Below, piece by piece: positions 16,950-25,591 of a stretch of DNA of 64,000 nucleotides. The stretch spans positions 1,674,001-1,738,000 of the forward strand of contig OY970334.1 in NCBI GenBank assembly GCA_963717445.1. The letters run 5' to 3'. A program made the translations under genes and the position numbers. Position 1 is the first letter of the stretch; every line of letters starts with the position of its first letter. Below the pieces are notes generated by a model that saw only the letters and a list, made by a program, of their open reading frames with translations, did no database searches and had not been told where the DNA came from. Origin of the DNA: JAGVPT01 sp963717445 (lineage in GTDB: Bacteria; Bacteroidota; Ignavibacteria; UBA10030; UBA8401).

Positions 16950-19442
16950 TCAATGAGTCTGTTCGTTTAAAAGCTTATCTGCCGCCATCGCTAACAGCAT
17001 GAAATTCGTTGCTCCTCCTCCCATCACATACTCCGTTTGCTGCCAGAAATACGGCCAGACTTTTAACTCGGGCAGGTCGGGACGGATGAGTGCAGTCCCG
17101 CTTCCCACACCCCCGGGAATGTAGGTCCAATCAGCACGGTTGGCTCCGTACGCAACCGTCAACGAATTCACTCCAACACCCGAAACGAACGATGCTGTGT
17201 TTTCGCCGGGATGGCATCCAAGGATGAAATTCATCGCGTTGAAAGCATACTCCGATGAAAATATTTTCGGAAAACCAATGTGAAGAAGTAACTCCTTTAC
17301 TGCAAGGGACTGGATGTCCCAGCCGGCACCCCAGATGTACGGTTTGTACGGTACGCCGTATGGATTTTGCTTTTGCTGCTCTGCAATTCTGTGAAAAGCC
17401 TGACTGACTCCCTCTTCAATTTTTGCCGTAAACGCAGTATCGTGCAGTTTCTCAACAACCCTGCCGGCAACTTCGGCGCAAGATATGATATTGTTACTTA
17501 TTAAATCCCTGTTGTCCAATAATATTTTGGCGTATTCTTCTTTCGATGTTGAGAGGTAAAGCTCCGCAACGGTATTTATTTTTTCAACGGGTTTAGCCGA
17601 AATGTTCTTTCTATAGAGCTCTTCGGCTATTTTCAGACATTTTCCCGCAAGTTCAGGATTGTAATTCCTTAGTACCCTTCCGGCTGCGGCTAACCGTTGT
17701 GCGACATACAATTCTCTTTTTGGATTTATTTCCGTGAATACCCATCGGTCATCTTTTGGAAGCGGCCGGCCCAATACAGGATCTTTTCCGTTCTTTTTAT
17801 AGATAAGGTTGTCAGTAATTGTCGCTGCGTCGCCAAGGTGCACGTATTGCTCAAGCGTTGCTTCCTGTATGCCCCGGTATAACCTTCCCATCGACTCATA
17901 TCCTCCAACGATGGATAAAACACCGTGTTCCACTTGTTGGAGGATGTCCGGTTTCCCGTCGGGCTTATGGATTTCAGTAATTCTCGTCTCCTGATTGATC
18001 GACGTTTGATCATAATCATTTTTAAAAAATTCATACGCCAGCGCAAGTTTGTACACTGTTTCAGCCTGTGATTCTACCCGCAGGTCATAGTCACCGGCGT
18101 CATGCCACCCTCCGATATTGAGACCGGGCACATGTTCACCGGGTTTGAATTTTGTGAGCGTGGATGCGCCCTGGGAATAGCCGTCGAAATGATCCTCGTT
18201 GACCTCCGCCATGACTGCGTCATCCATATGGCAGAGGCCATGCCATATTCGGTATCGATCCTTTACCGTCATATGGCACATTTGCACCGGCAGAAAATAT
18301 TCGAGCGTCGGCTGCCATACGTTCCTTGCGAAGACATCGTTTTTTATTTCAAACTCGTTCGATGTAATATTCCCGTATTCCACTTTGTAGAGCCCCTCCC
18401 CGGTGACGCTGCTAAAGTCAAAACGCAGATACTTATAACGCAGGAATCGTCCCCAGGGTACTGGAGATGTGTCAGCCTTAATTACCGCCTCGGAATCCGG
18501 TCCTATTTTTATCAGCCGGATCGTATCATACGTGGAGGTGAGCTTATCCAGTTCGATGACGGCAAATTTTGTCTGTTTCGGATGATAGCCTATTTGAGAA
18601 ACCTGAATGATCGGTTTGTATCTCCATCCCGCATTTATTTTCGGACTGATCATCCATTCGACAGCATTGTTGACGGCGCCCAGGGGGATTGTCGAACGCA
18701 CGACAAACCATCCGTTGTTATAGAGACCCCTGCCGTCGAGCAATTGAAGGTCGCTGGCGCTGGTTGTAATGGTGATTTCTTTTTCCGGATTGCCGGGTGC
18801 AACGATCAGCTTCTTCCCTACAGCCATTGGTGTGATCTGAAAATTTCCGTCCTCATCCTTTCTCATCGGCCCGTTCGCCTGGCGCGGGAATATCCCCGGC
18901 CTGTCGTCCATAAAATAGTGTTCTCCGAACAATTGACCCGGAAACAATTCCAGATTGAATCCCACTTTATTTGCCCATGCTGCCGGCAGCGGTTCCTCCA
19001 GGTTCACAGTGAGCTTTATGCTATTTCCTACCGCTTCTGTTTTGATTGTGTACTTGAATCTCAGGTTGGGGTAATTTATGGGGTTATATCCTTTGTGGTC
19101 TTGGCTCGAATCGGGATACCACAAGTCGACGGTGATTACTCCCTTCTCTTTATCAATATGCCGTTGCCCGACTTTCGGAACGGGAGACCATTGTCCCGGG
19201 CCGGGTTCAAGTCGAACGTCTCCGTTTGCAGCTACGCGCCTGCCACACTGAACAATAGTTAAACCGCCCTGATGGCCTTCAGGATAAAAATCATCGAACA
19301 TCATGACATTGAGGCCCTGAGTTTCGTAATACCCTTCGTCATTTATCCGGAGAGCCGGGTTCGGCTGATTCGATTGACCCAGTGCGCCGGCACAAAAAAC
19401 AAAGAGGAACGAGGAAATAAGAAGCCAACTATATTTTATCAT
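16950..19442 (-). CDS. GH9 glycoside hydrolase with N-terminal Ig-like domain
   Basis: The 830-residue protein starts with a signal peptide (LLISSFLFVFCAGALG). Residues about 30-270 form a beta-rich region, then VSQIGYHPKQTKFAVI (about 281-296) begins the CelD_N Ig-like domain usual in GH9. The catalytic (alpha/alpha)6 barrel contains GGWHDAGDYDLR with Asp448 and Asp451, one of which is the base, GCHPGENTASFVSGVG, and the late WQQTEYVMGGG with the likely acid Glu. GH9 members are endoglucanases or exo-acting glucosidases on cello- or glucomannan chains. It lacks a T9SS sorting domain, so the periplasm is the likely site. A truncated relative, only the last 110 residues or so, is found at 39353-39676. 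Confidence 0.87.
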   Translation of the reverse strand: MIKYSWLLISSFLFVFCAGALGQSNQPNPALRINDEGYYETQGLNVMMFDDFYPEGHQGGLTIVQCGRRVAANGDVRLEPGPGQWSPVPKVGQRHIDKEKGVITVDLWYPDSSQDHKGYNPINYPNLRFKYTIKTEAVGNSIKLTVNLEEPLPAAWANKVGFNLELFPGQLFGEHYFMDDRPGIFPRQANGPMRKDEDGNFQITPMAVGKKLIVAPGNPEKEITITTSASDLQLLDGRGLYNNGWFVVRSTIPLGAVNNAVEWMISPKINAGWRYKPIIQVSQIGYHPKQTKFAVIELDKLTSTYDTIRLIKIGPDSEAVIKADTSPVPWGRFLRYKYLRFDFSSVTGEGLYKVEYGNITSNEFEIKNDVFARNVWQPTLEYFLPVQMCHMTVKDRYRIWHGLCHMDDAVMAEVNEDHFDGYSQGASTLTKFKPGEHVPGLNIGGWHDAGDYDLRVESQAETVYKLALAYEFFKNDYDQTSINQETRITEIHKPDGKPDILQQVEHGVLSIVGGYESMGRLYRGIQEATLEQYVHLGDAATITDNLIYKKNGKDPVLGRPLPKDDRWVFTEINPKRELYVAQRLAAAGRVLRNYNPELAGKCLKIAEELYRKNISAKPVEKINTVAELYLSTSKEEYAKILLDNRDLISNNIISCAEVAGRVVEKLHDTAFTAKIEEGVSQAFHRIAEQQKQNPYGVPYKPYIWGAGWDIQSLAVKELLLHIGFPKIFSSEYAFNAMNFILGCHPGENTASFVSGVGVNSLTVAYGANRADWTYIPGGVGSGTALIRPDLPELKVWPYFWQQTEYVMGGGATNFMLLAMAADKLLNEQTH

Positions 19443-19549
19443 GAGTCACCGCTGTTTGTTTGTGATAGTAATCCGATAGTTACTGTGCAACAAACGTCGC
19501 GAACATGAACTGCACACCACGCGCATATTCCACCGGCTTGCCGACATTG

Positions 19550-21616
19550 TTATTTATCCTTCGCAGGCCTCAGCACCCATATGCATGTGTCGACCAAGGC
19601 GCGGCCGCCGCGATGGGCGTGTGCTTCAATATGGTTCTCACCGGGCTGCAACTGAATATTTTTCCAGATAAAGATGCAATTTGCACCGTCACTTATCCTG
19701 CCTTGCGACACGCCGTTAATCAGTAACTCGGCTTCTTTTGCATTCGAATATATTTTCACTTCTGTTATTGGATTGGTCCGTTCCGTAAATCGCCGGCTTG
19801 TAATATAAAGTGTCGGTTCGTCGGACCAGTTCGCTTTGTAAAAGAAAAAAGCATCCTTCCGAATTTTGCGGTCGTACGTTACCAGTCCTTTCGTATTTCG
19901 GCCCGGGATGCCCCCCTCGTGGCGCGAATTACTCGTGAAGTCAAACATGTTCCAGACAAACGTTCCCCAAACAAACGGCCGCGCTTTCATTGCAGCCCAT
20001 GCCGCTTCATGAAGAAGGGCTTGGTACTCTTCGGGATGCCATTGGCCATCGGCCTTCGGCTGTTTCGGATTCTCCTCATGCTGTTCCACGTTTGCGCCGG
20101 CTCCGTATTCGCTCACACACAATCCTCCATACTTGCTCATGAAGCGCCCACTGTCAAGGAGAGCTCCAAACGATTCTTTGGGCCCCCAGCCTGAATACCA
20201 TCCCGGATAAATGTTCCAGCCCAGCAAATCGGGAATCTTATTCATTTGGGGTAATTGTTGCGTGGCCGTTGCCGCAATCGTGGGGCGTGTAGGGTCCTCA
20301 CCATTTGCGACAATTTTTAAATCCTGCAATTCACGGTGCGGATCGGGCCTTCCGGGCCAAAGCTCGTTGAACAAACTCCAAACAAATATGGACGGATGAT
20401 TGATATTTTGCCGGATGAGGTCGAGGAGTTGACTCCGTGAAGTCTCCGCGAACTGCGGTACCGTTCCGATTTCGTTTACTTGCGGAAGCTCTGCCCACAC
20501 AAGAATCCCTGCCGAATCACAAAGGCTGTAAAAATAATCGCTGTGCTCGTAGTGAGCGCAGCGGATGACCGTGCAGCCGATTTCTTTCAGGAGGGACATG
20601 TCTTCGTCCATGTCGGTCTCCGAAATCGCCCAGCCTTTGTTCGGCCGATCCTGATGTCTATTGACGCCGTGCAAGTGATACGGCTTTCCGTTAAGAAAGA
20701 ACCCCTTATCAGGATCAACACGGAAATAGCGGAGGCCAAGAGGCTGCGCGACCGCATCATACACGGTGCCGTCTTTTGAGCGTAATTCCACGACAGCGTT
20801 GTAGAGATAGGGGTCGTTCCGTCCATTCCATAAATGGGGATGAGGAATGATGACCCGCAATGCAAATGGAGCAGTAACCTCCGGAACAACAGTAATTGGC
20901 TGCTCGACAGCCGCTATACGGTTACCGGCAGCATCGAACACATCGGCCGCAAGAATACGTTCTTCGCTATGGATCGTGCCGTTTGAAATCTCGACGTTCA
21001 CGTCGAGTGCAGCTTGTTCATCAGTAACATTCGTTTGTAGCCACGCAACGCCCGGAGAAGCGTGATCGGTGAGAGCAAAGCAGATTTCATCCGTCTCGAT
21101 TACATGTACAGGACGATACAATCCGCCGAAAATATTGAAGTCGCCGCTGAGAGGAGCTACATCCGGTTCCGGGGCGTTACTTGCCCGTACGGCAATAACA
21201 TTATGTCCGGTTGATGATAGTTGTTTAGTAATTTCATAACAAAAGGCACCGAATGCACCGCGGTGTTGACCAAGGAATGTTCCGTTAAAATAGATGTCAG
21301 CTATGGATCCTGCCGCCTCAAAACGAAGAAAGTATCTTCTGTTCGGTTTGGGTTGCGGAATGTCAAGAACACGGCGATACCATCCGGGACCGCGATCGTA
21401 CTCTTTTCCCTGTTGAGCTTCCTGCCATCCCCAATTGTGTGGAATGACCACCGGTTGCCAATCGTGATCGTCAAATTGTAACTGCGCGGCCCCGGCGATT
21501 TCTCCCGGCTTAAATCGCCAGCCTGAATCGAGCCGCGAGCTATCACGAGAATATAATGAAGAAGAGAGTACCATGAGACCGAATCCGATCCAGATAAGAA
21601 TATAGTGTCTCTGCAT
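19550..21616 (-). CDS. Secreted GH2 glycosidase (beta-galactosidase/beta-mannosidase type)
   Basis: This 688-residue protein has a signal peptide (IWIGFGLMVLSSSLYS) and the GH2 order: jelly-roll sugar-binding domain (SGWRFKPGEI to about 170), Ig-like domain, then the TIM barrel beginning FLNGKPYHLHGVNRHQD. The general acid is Glu in WSLFNELWPG and the nucleophile is Glu in LCVSEYGAGAN. A short C-terminal domain contains VKIYSNAKEAELLINGV. GH2 covers beta-galactosidase, beta-mannosidase and beta-glucuronidase; HGVNRHQD favours a galactosidase, which would trim galactose from galactoglucomannan or other hemicelluloses. Substrate is not certain. No T9SS domain is present. It is next to GH9 and the epimerase-mannanase fusion on the same strand, with an interval of about 30 bases to the latter. 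Confidence 0.85.
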   Translation of the reverse strand: MQRHYILIWIGFGLMVLSSSLYSRDSSRLDSGWRFKPGEIAGAAQLQFDDHDWQPVVIPHNWGWQEAQQGKEYDRGPGWYRRVLDIPQPKPNRRYFLRFEAAGSIADIYFNGTFLGQHRGAFGAFCYEITKQLSSTGHNVIAVRASNAPEPDVAPLSGDFNIFGGLYRPVHVIETDEICFALTDHASPGVAWLQTNVTDEQAALDVNVEISNGTIHSEERILAADVFDAAGNRIAAVEQPITVVPEVTAPFALRVIIPHPHLWNGRNDPYLYNAVVELRSKDGTVYDAVAQPLGLRYFRVDPDKGFFLNGKPYHLHGVNRHQDRPNKGWAISETDMDEDMSLLKEIGCTVIRCAHYEHSDYFYSLCDSAGILVWAELPQVNEIGTVPQFAETSRSQLLDLIRQNINHPSIFVWSLFNELWPGRPDPHRELQDLKIVANGEDPTRPTIAATATQQLPQMNKIPDLLGWNIYPGWYSGWGPKESFGALLDSGRFMSKYGGLCVSEYGAGANVEQHEENPKQPKADGQWHPEEYQALLHEAAWAAMKARPFVWGTFVWNMFDFTSNSRHEGGIPGRNTKGLVTYDRKIRKDAFFFYKANWSDEPTLYITSRRFTERTNPITEVKIYSNAKEAELLINGVSQGRISDGANCIFIWKNIQLQPGENHIEAHAHRGGRALVDTCIWVLRPAKDK

Positions 21617-21646
21617 AACGTTGTTTATATAAAATTGGGGCAGCCT

Positions 21647-23974
21647 TTATTTATTTTTTTCGAAATCTTCATGCGTGAGAACCTTGGAATAATTATACAG
21701 GTCTCTCATTTGTTCAGGCGTATTATGGGTGTTGACAAAATTTCCCCATATCATGAACCACGTCCACATCGGCTGGTGGGCAAGGATTTCCGGCGATGGC
21801 ACATCTCCTACTTCGCCGAGTGCAATGATTTTCCCATGGCCTAATCTCACAAGATCGTCATGGTGGCTCTGGCGATAATCGTGGTGATAAATGTCAGTAG
21901 CGAAAACGTCCACATAGTTTAGACCCGGAAAAAAATCCGCGTAGTCATACGCTTCATCATTGATCAACTGGCGCGGTGCATTGGTATTCCAAACCCAGAT
22001 GAGATTATTCAGCTTATGGTAATTTACAAACCGGTCGTAAATCATCCTGTACAACTTTGCAGACCCGTTCTCCCCCTTTCTGTTTCCCCACCAAAACCAG
22101 ACCCCGTTCGATTCATGATACGGCCTCCACAGCACCGGCACGCCAAGCGTTTGTAAATCGCTCAGATATTTTGCGATGGTATCGGCTCTGGCCATCCAGC
22201 GTGAGTTCAACATCGTCCCAGGCGTCGTTAATTCTTTCCATTCCTCATCGGTCATTTTCCCCTGAACGCTTTCTTTCCATTGAAACGGCGGATCGTCCTG
22301 TGGTCTGCCGACATGCCACATGAGTGTTACGATGTACCCGTCTTTATATTTTTTGTAGGCCTCCTGAACCAGCGAGTCTGCATTTCCTTCTCTATAGTAA
22401 TTGATAAAATCGCATCCCCAGATTTCCGGTGTCTTTCCCGTAAGCTCCTTCACGCGGTTCAGATAAATATCGCTCCTTCCAACATAATTGTGTTGGCCCG
22501 CAATGATGTTCTTCCCTTTGATGGAATACAAATATTCCAACAACTTCTTCGCCTCCGGCGTGGCATTTTTGTTCACGGGATTATAATGTTTTTGATCGTA
22601 CACCAGCGTTTCACTTTCAAGCCTGTTGATGCAATTGATCATTCCACGAGAGGTGTGGTAGTTGCACTTCCAAATCGATCCTTTGGGGGAGTGAACATTC
22701 CCGGGCACGATGTCGATACCTCCCCAATACCATCCCCCGTACTTTTGGTCGATAACATACTTTTTGCAAAATTTCCACTGCTCGCAGAATTTTTCGTAGT
22801 AATGCAATTCGTCGTTGGGAAATAATTGCGACATCATAAGAAAGGAGTTAAGAGCTTCAACCTGCGCCCACCATTCTTTTGTCTTTCTGAGGATTGTCGC
22901 ATGGTCGCTTTCGTTGAAATAATAGCCACCGTCATAAATCCCTCCGTCGTCCTTATCCCAGCCATTTTGCAGCACATGGTCGACCATGTTCTTTGCTACG
23001 TTCAAGGTGGTTGTATCGTTTTCAATCCCAAGGGCTTCCGATGCTTCCAGCATTAAGTACGCCGTTTCGACATCGTGCCCGAATGAGACATGATCGAATT
23101 CATAATATTTCTCTCTCACGGCGGAACTGGAGTCCCTGTAGGAAATCGGGGTCCAATCACGTTTAAAATACAATATCAAATTTCCTTTGCTCGTCGTAAC
23201 GGTATCCCGTATGAGTACCAGGAGTGAATGCAGCCGCTCTTTTAAAAGTGGATCCGGCCATACTTTGTAAAGCTCGGTAAAACATTCGAGAATGTGAATC
23301 ATGGAATTTTGGTCTTTCGGAGGTACGCCCATGTAGCCATCCGTAAACGGCGTTCCACTTCTTGTCATAAATTGAAAATAGCCGCCGTATTGCGGATCGT
23401 AACTATGCTTTTCGAGCCAATGGAATGTCTCCTGGGCCAATCCTAATGCAATAGTGTCCCCCGATGCCCGGTAGTATGCAGCTAATCCATAGATGGCGAA
23501 GGCGTTTCCGTAAGCCTGTTTTATCATTTCCGGGCCTTCTGCGATAGGCTCTCCTTTTCGATTGACTAAGTTGTAGAACCCGCCAAATTCTTTATCCCAC
23601 ATTTTATTTTTGAGAAACTCGACACCATGGGCCGCGATATTACGAAGTGTATTATCCTTTTGGTAGAACATTGCAGCATTCGAGGTTGACCAAATATGAC
23701 GCGCTTGAGTAACGATCATCTTATTTTGAGCGCCGTCAAGCTCCCATTGATAGTTTACATCGCTAAAGTAACCTCCGTATGTCGTATCGATCGACAAAGG
23801 GTACCAAAGTCTAAACTCGTCGTCGAGGACGCTCTGCATCTCGGAGGATATAGAGTCCCTGTCCGTTTTCATACCATCTGTCTGTTTCCCTGCCGGTGTT
23901 CTCCCGGTGGCGGATAAAGAAAACAGCAAAGTCAGGATTGTTACAGAAATAAAAACTATCTCGTTCTTTTTCAT
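21647..23974 (-). CDS. Secreted fusion of AGE-family epimerase and GH26 beta-mannanase
   Basis: This 775-residue protein has a signal peptide (about 1-24) and two catalytic domains. Residues about 40-445 form an (alpha/alpha)6 barrel of the N-acylglucosamine/cellobiose 2-epimerase family with its conserved histidine motifs: NSMIHILECFTELY, VSFGHDVETAYLML, KEWWAQVEALNSF and IWKCNYHTSRGM. Residues about 465-770 are a GH26 TIM barrel starting KKLLEYLYSIKGKNIIAGQH, with acid Glu621 in WRPYHESNG and nucleophile Glu721 in ALGEVGD. The mannanase would cut beta-1,4-mannan; the epimerase could convert the reducing-end mannose of mannobiose to glucose, giving the substrate of mannosylglucose phosphorylase. 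GH130 is encoded in the same locus. Known mannobiose epimerases are generally cytoplasmic, so the export signal and fusion are unusual. An AGAGG ribosome site precedes the ATG. Confidence 0.9.
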   Translation of the reverse strand: MKKNEIVFISVTILTLLFSLSATGRTPAGKQTDGMKTDRDSISSEMQSVLDDEFRLWYPLSIDTTYGGYFSDVNYQWELDGAQNKMIVTQARHIWSTSNAAMFYQKDNTLRNIAAHGVEFLKNKMWDKEFGGFYNLVNRKGEPIAEGPEMIKQAYGNAFAIYGLAAYYRASGDTIALGLAQETFHWLEKHSYDPQYGGYFQFMTRSGTPFTDGYMGVPPKDQNSMIHILECFTELYKVWPDPLLKERLHSLLVLIRDTVTTSKGNLILYFKRDWTPISYRDSSSAVREKYYEFDHVSFGHDVETAYLMLEASEALGIENDTTTLNVAKNMVDHVLQNGWDKDDGGIYDGGYYFNESDHATILRKTKEWWAQVEALNSFLMMSQLFPNDELHYYEKFCEQWKFCKKYVIDQKYGGWYWGGIDIVPGNVHSPKGSIWKCNYHTSRGMINCINRLESETLVYDQKHYNPVNKNATPEAKKLLEYLYSIKGKNIIAGQHNYVGRSDIYLNRVKELTGKTPEIWGCDFINYYREGNADSLVQEAYKKYKDGYIVTLMWHVGRPQDDPPFQWKESVQGKMTDEEWKELTTPGTMLNSRWMARADTIAKYLSDLQTLGVPVLWRPYHESNGVWFWWGNRKGENGSAKLYRMIYDRFVNYHKLNNLIWVWNTNAPRQLINDEAYDYADFFPGLNYVDVFATDIYHHDYRQSHHDDLVRLGHGKIIALGEVGDVPSPEILAHQPMWTWFMIWGNFVNTHNTPEQMRDLYNYSKVLTHEDFEKNK

Positions 23975-24415
23975 GTATGCCTCTGTATAGTTTTCACTAT
24001 GTTATTTTTAGACGCAAGACTCGGAAAATTTGTGGAGTAAGTCAAAAGCTATGCGCTCGCCTCGAGCAAACGTTTGGCTTGAAACACACATTGCATCTAG
24101 ATGTCGGACACTTTATCGAGAAGGTCGCGATATGCCGAAATATTGTGTAAGGTAAATCAGCAAGGTGTCCGATATCTACCCAAACTCTACCGAAGTTTGG
24201 GTAGTGGTCAAGATTGCGTTCTTGCGCGAGGTGACGGACACCTGACTCCAAAAATCCAATTATGCCAAAATATTTGGTAAGGTAAATCGGCAAGGTGTCC
24301 GTCACCTCGCCAAGCTTGAGCACTACCGAAATTTGTATTTCATTGCAATTCTAAGGATATTCTCAGTGTCCCGAATTATGCTCTAATGCTAAACAATACA
24401 TGCCACAGGAAATTT
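23975..24415. repeat. Intergenic region with two palindromic GTGTCCG elements
   Basis: Between divergent genes lie two elements of about 80 bases, 24098-24178 and 24226-24310. Each begins and ends with inverted arms built on GTCGGACAC or GACGGACACC, and they share an internal GGTAAATC(A/G)(G)CAAGGTGTCC stretch. Between them CCCAAACT-CTACCGA-AGTTTGGG forms a hairpin (about 24179-24202), and GTAGTGGTCAAG/CTTGAGCACTAC forms outer arms around the second element. A third copy is at 36512-36594. Promoters of both flanking genes must also lie here but cannot be distinguished. Confidence 0.7.
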
Positions 24416-25519
24416 ATGAAACACAATTATTTGCTTTTTGTGATTATTGCACTTCAGTCGCTGGGATTGACCGGCACGGCCCAGGCAACCAAGTTGATTC
24501 CTGCAAATAATCCATACATCCAATACTTCGGCCGGTGGGACATGACTGACTCGCTACATCCGCGATATTCATGGCCCGGGGTCTATTTGTGCGCCGAGTT
24601 TTCAGGGACAACGATCGGGATACGATTAGCCGATGGCACCGACTATTTCAACGTCTATATCGACGGCAAACTTCATGGCGTCTTTCATGGAACGAACCGG
24701 GCTGATACGGACTACGTTCTTGCGGACAGCCTTCAAAACACGCGTCATACGTTCATGCTCACCAGGCGAAACATCACGTTTGAAAAGCCATATACGTTTT
24801 CCGGCATCATCCTTGACAACGGCGCCACGCTTCTTCCTCCTCCGCCAAAGCCGACGCGAAAAATTGAATTCATCGGAGACTCGTTCACAGCGGGCGAGAG
24901 CGATGAAGCGACAGAGCAGAAGCTGGAATGGGAAGCCCGGTTTCCCGTCACCAACATCGATAAAGGTTTTGCGCCCCTCATTGCAAAGCATTTCAACGCG
25001 CAATATACCACGACTTGCCGCTCGGGGGCCGGAATGTATTGCGATTGGCAGGGGAACATTAATGAAACCGTACCCAAAAGATTCGACCGGACATTGATGG
25101 AATCGAGCGAACCCAAATGGAATTTTAAACAATGGGTTCCCAACGTCGTCGTGGTCTGCCTTGGCTTGAATGATCTTTCAGGATTAAAAGATAACGATGG
25201 AAAAATTTCCGATGAAAAATCGGCAGCCTTTCGAAAGACATACCATGAGTTTCTCGATACGCTGCGCATCGTCTATCCGAACGTCAAAATAGTTGCCGTG
25301 GCTGCCTTCCCGGAATGGATTCGCACCAACGTCAAGAAAGTAGTCGACGATGATATTTCTTCCGGCAAGCACGATATTTACTATACACAATTCGACGAGT
25401 TTCCAGGCGGCTATGTCGCTTACGGCCACCCGACCGTAGAAACACATCAAAAGATGGCAGACCAACTCATCAACGCGATGGAATCGTTCAACCTATTTCA
25501 AGGAACAAGCGGAAAATAA
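24416..25519 (+). CDS. CE2-family SGNH acetylesterase, secreted
   Basis: The protein has a signal peptide (LLFVIIALQSLGLTGTAQA) and the CE2 layout: an N-terminal jelly-roll (IQYFGRWDMTDSLHPRYSWP, YFNVYIDGKLHGVF) followed by an SGNH-hydrolase domain with IEFIGDSFTAG (nucleophile Ser), RSGAGM, VVVCLGLNDLSG for the oxyanion Asn, and the C-terminal GHPTVETH (catalytic His). CE2 enzymes remove O-acetyl groups from glucomannan and xylan oligosaccharides, fitting an acetylated mannan locus. An earlier in-frame ATG exists at 24386, but ATG 24416 is preceded by AGGAAATTT and begins directly with the signal peptide, so it is chosen (367 residues). It is transcribed opposite to the main locus. Confidence 0.87.
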   Translation: MKHNYLLFVIIALQSLGLTGTAQATKLIPANNPYIQYFGRWDMTDSLHPRYSWPGVYLCAEFSGTTIGIRLADGTDYFNVYIDGKLHGVFHGTNRADTDYVLADSLQNTRHTFMLTRRNITFEKPYTFSGIILDNGATLLPPPPKPTRKIEFIGDSFTAGESDEATEQKLEWEARFPVTNIDKGFAPLIAKHFNAQYTTTCRSGAGMYCDWQGNINETVPKRFDRTLMESSEPKWNFKQWVPNVVVVCLGLNDLSGLKDNDGKISDEKSAAFRKTYHEFLDTLRIVYPNVKIVAVAAFPEWIRTNVKKVVDDDISSGKHDIYYTQFDEFPGGYVAYGHPTVETHQKMADQLINAMESFNLFQGTSGK

Positions 25520-25591
25520 TAACGATTCTACTCTATTGCTTTTCTCTTCTTCCCCCGCGAGTGTCCGATGCATATTTATCCGCAGTAGGTA

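Noticed and set aside
18102..19262. Long plus-strand open frame of 386 codons opposite the GH9 gene
   Set aside because: The minus-strand GH9 has clear catalytic motifs over the same bases. The opposite frame has no recognisable domain and is Cys/His-rich in a pattern typical of shadow frames.
24098..24310. CRISPR-like arrangement of two repeats with a spacer
   Set aside because: The units are about 80 bases long, self-palindromic, in two versions and only two in number, with no cas genes in the window.
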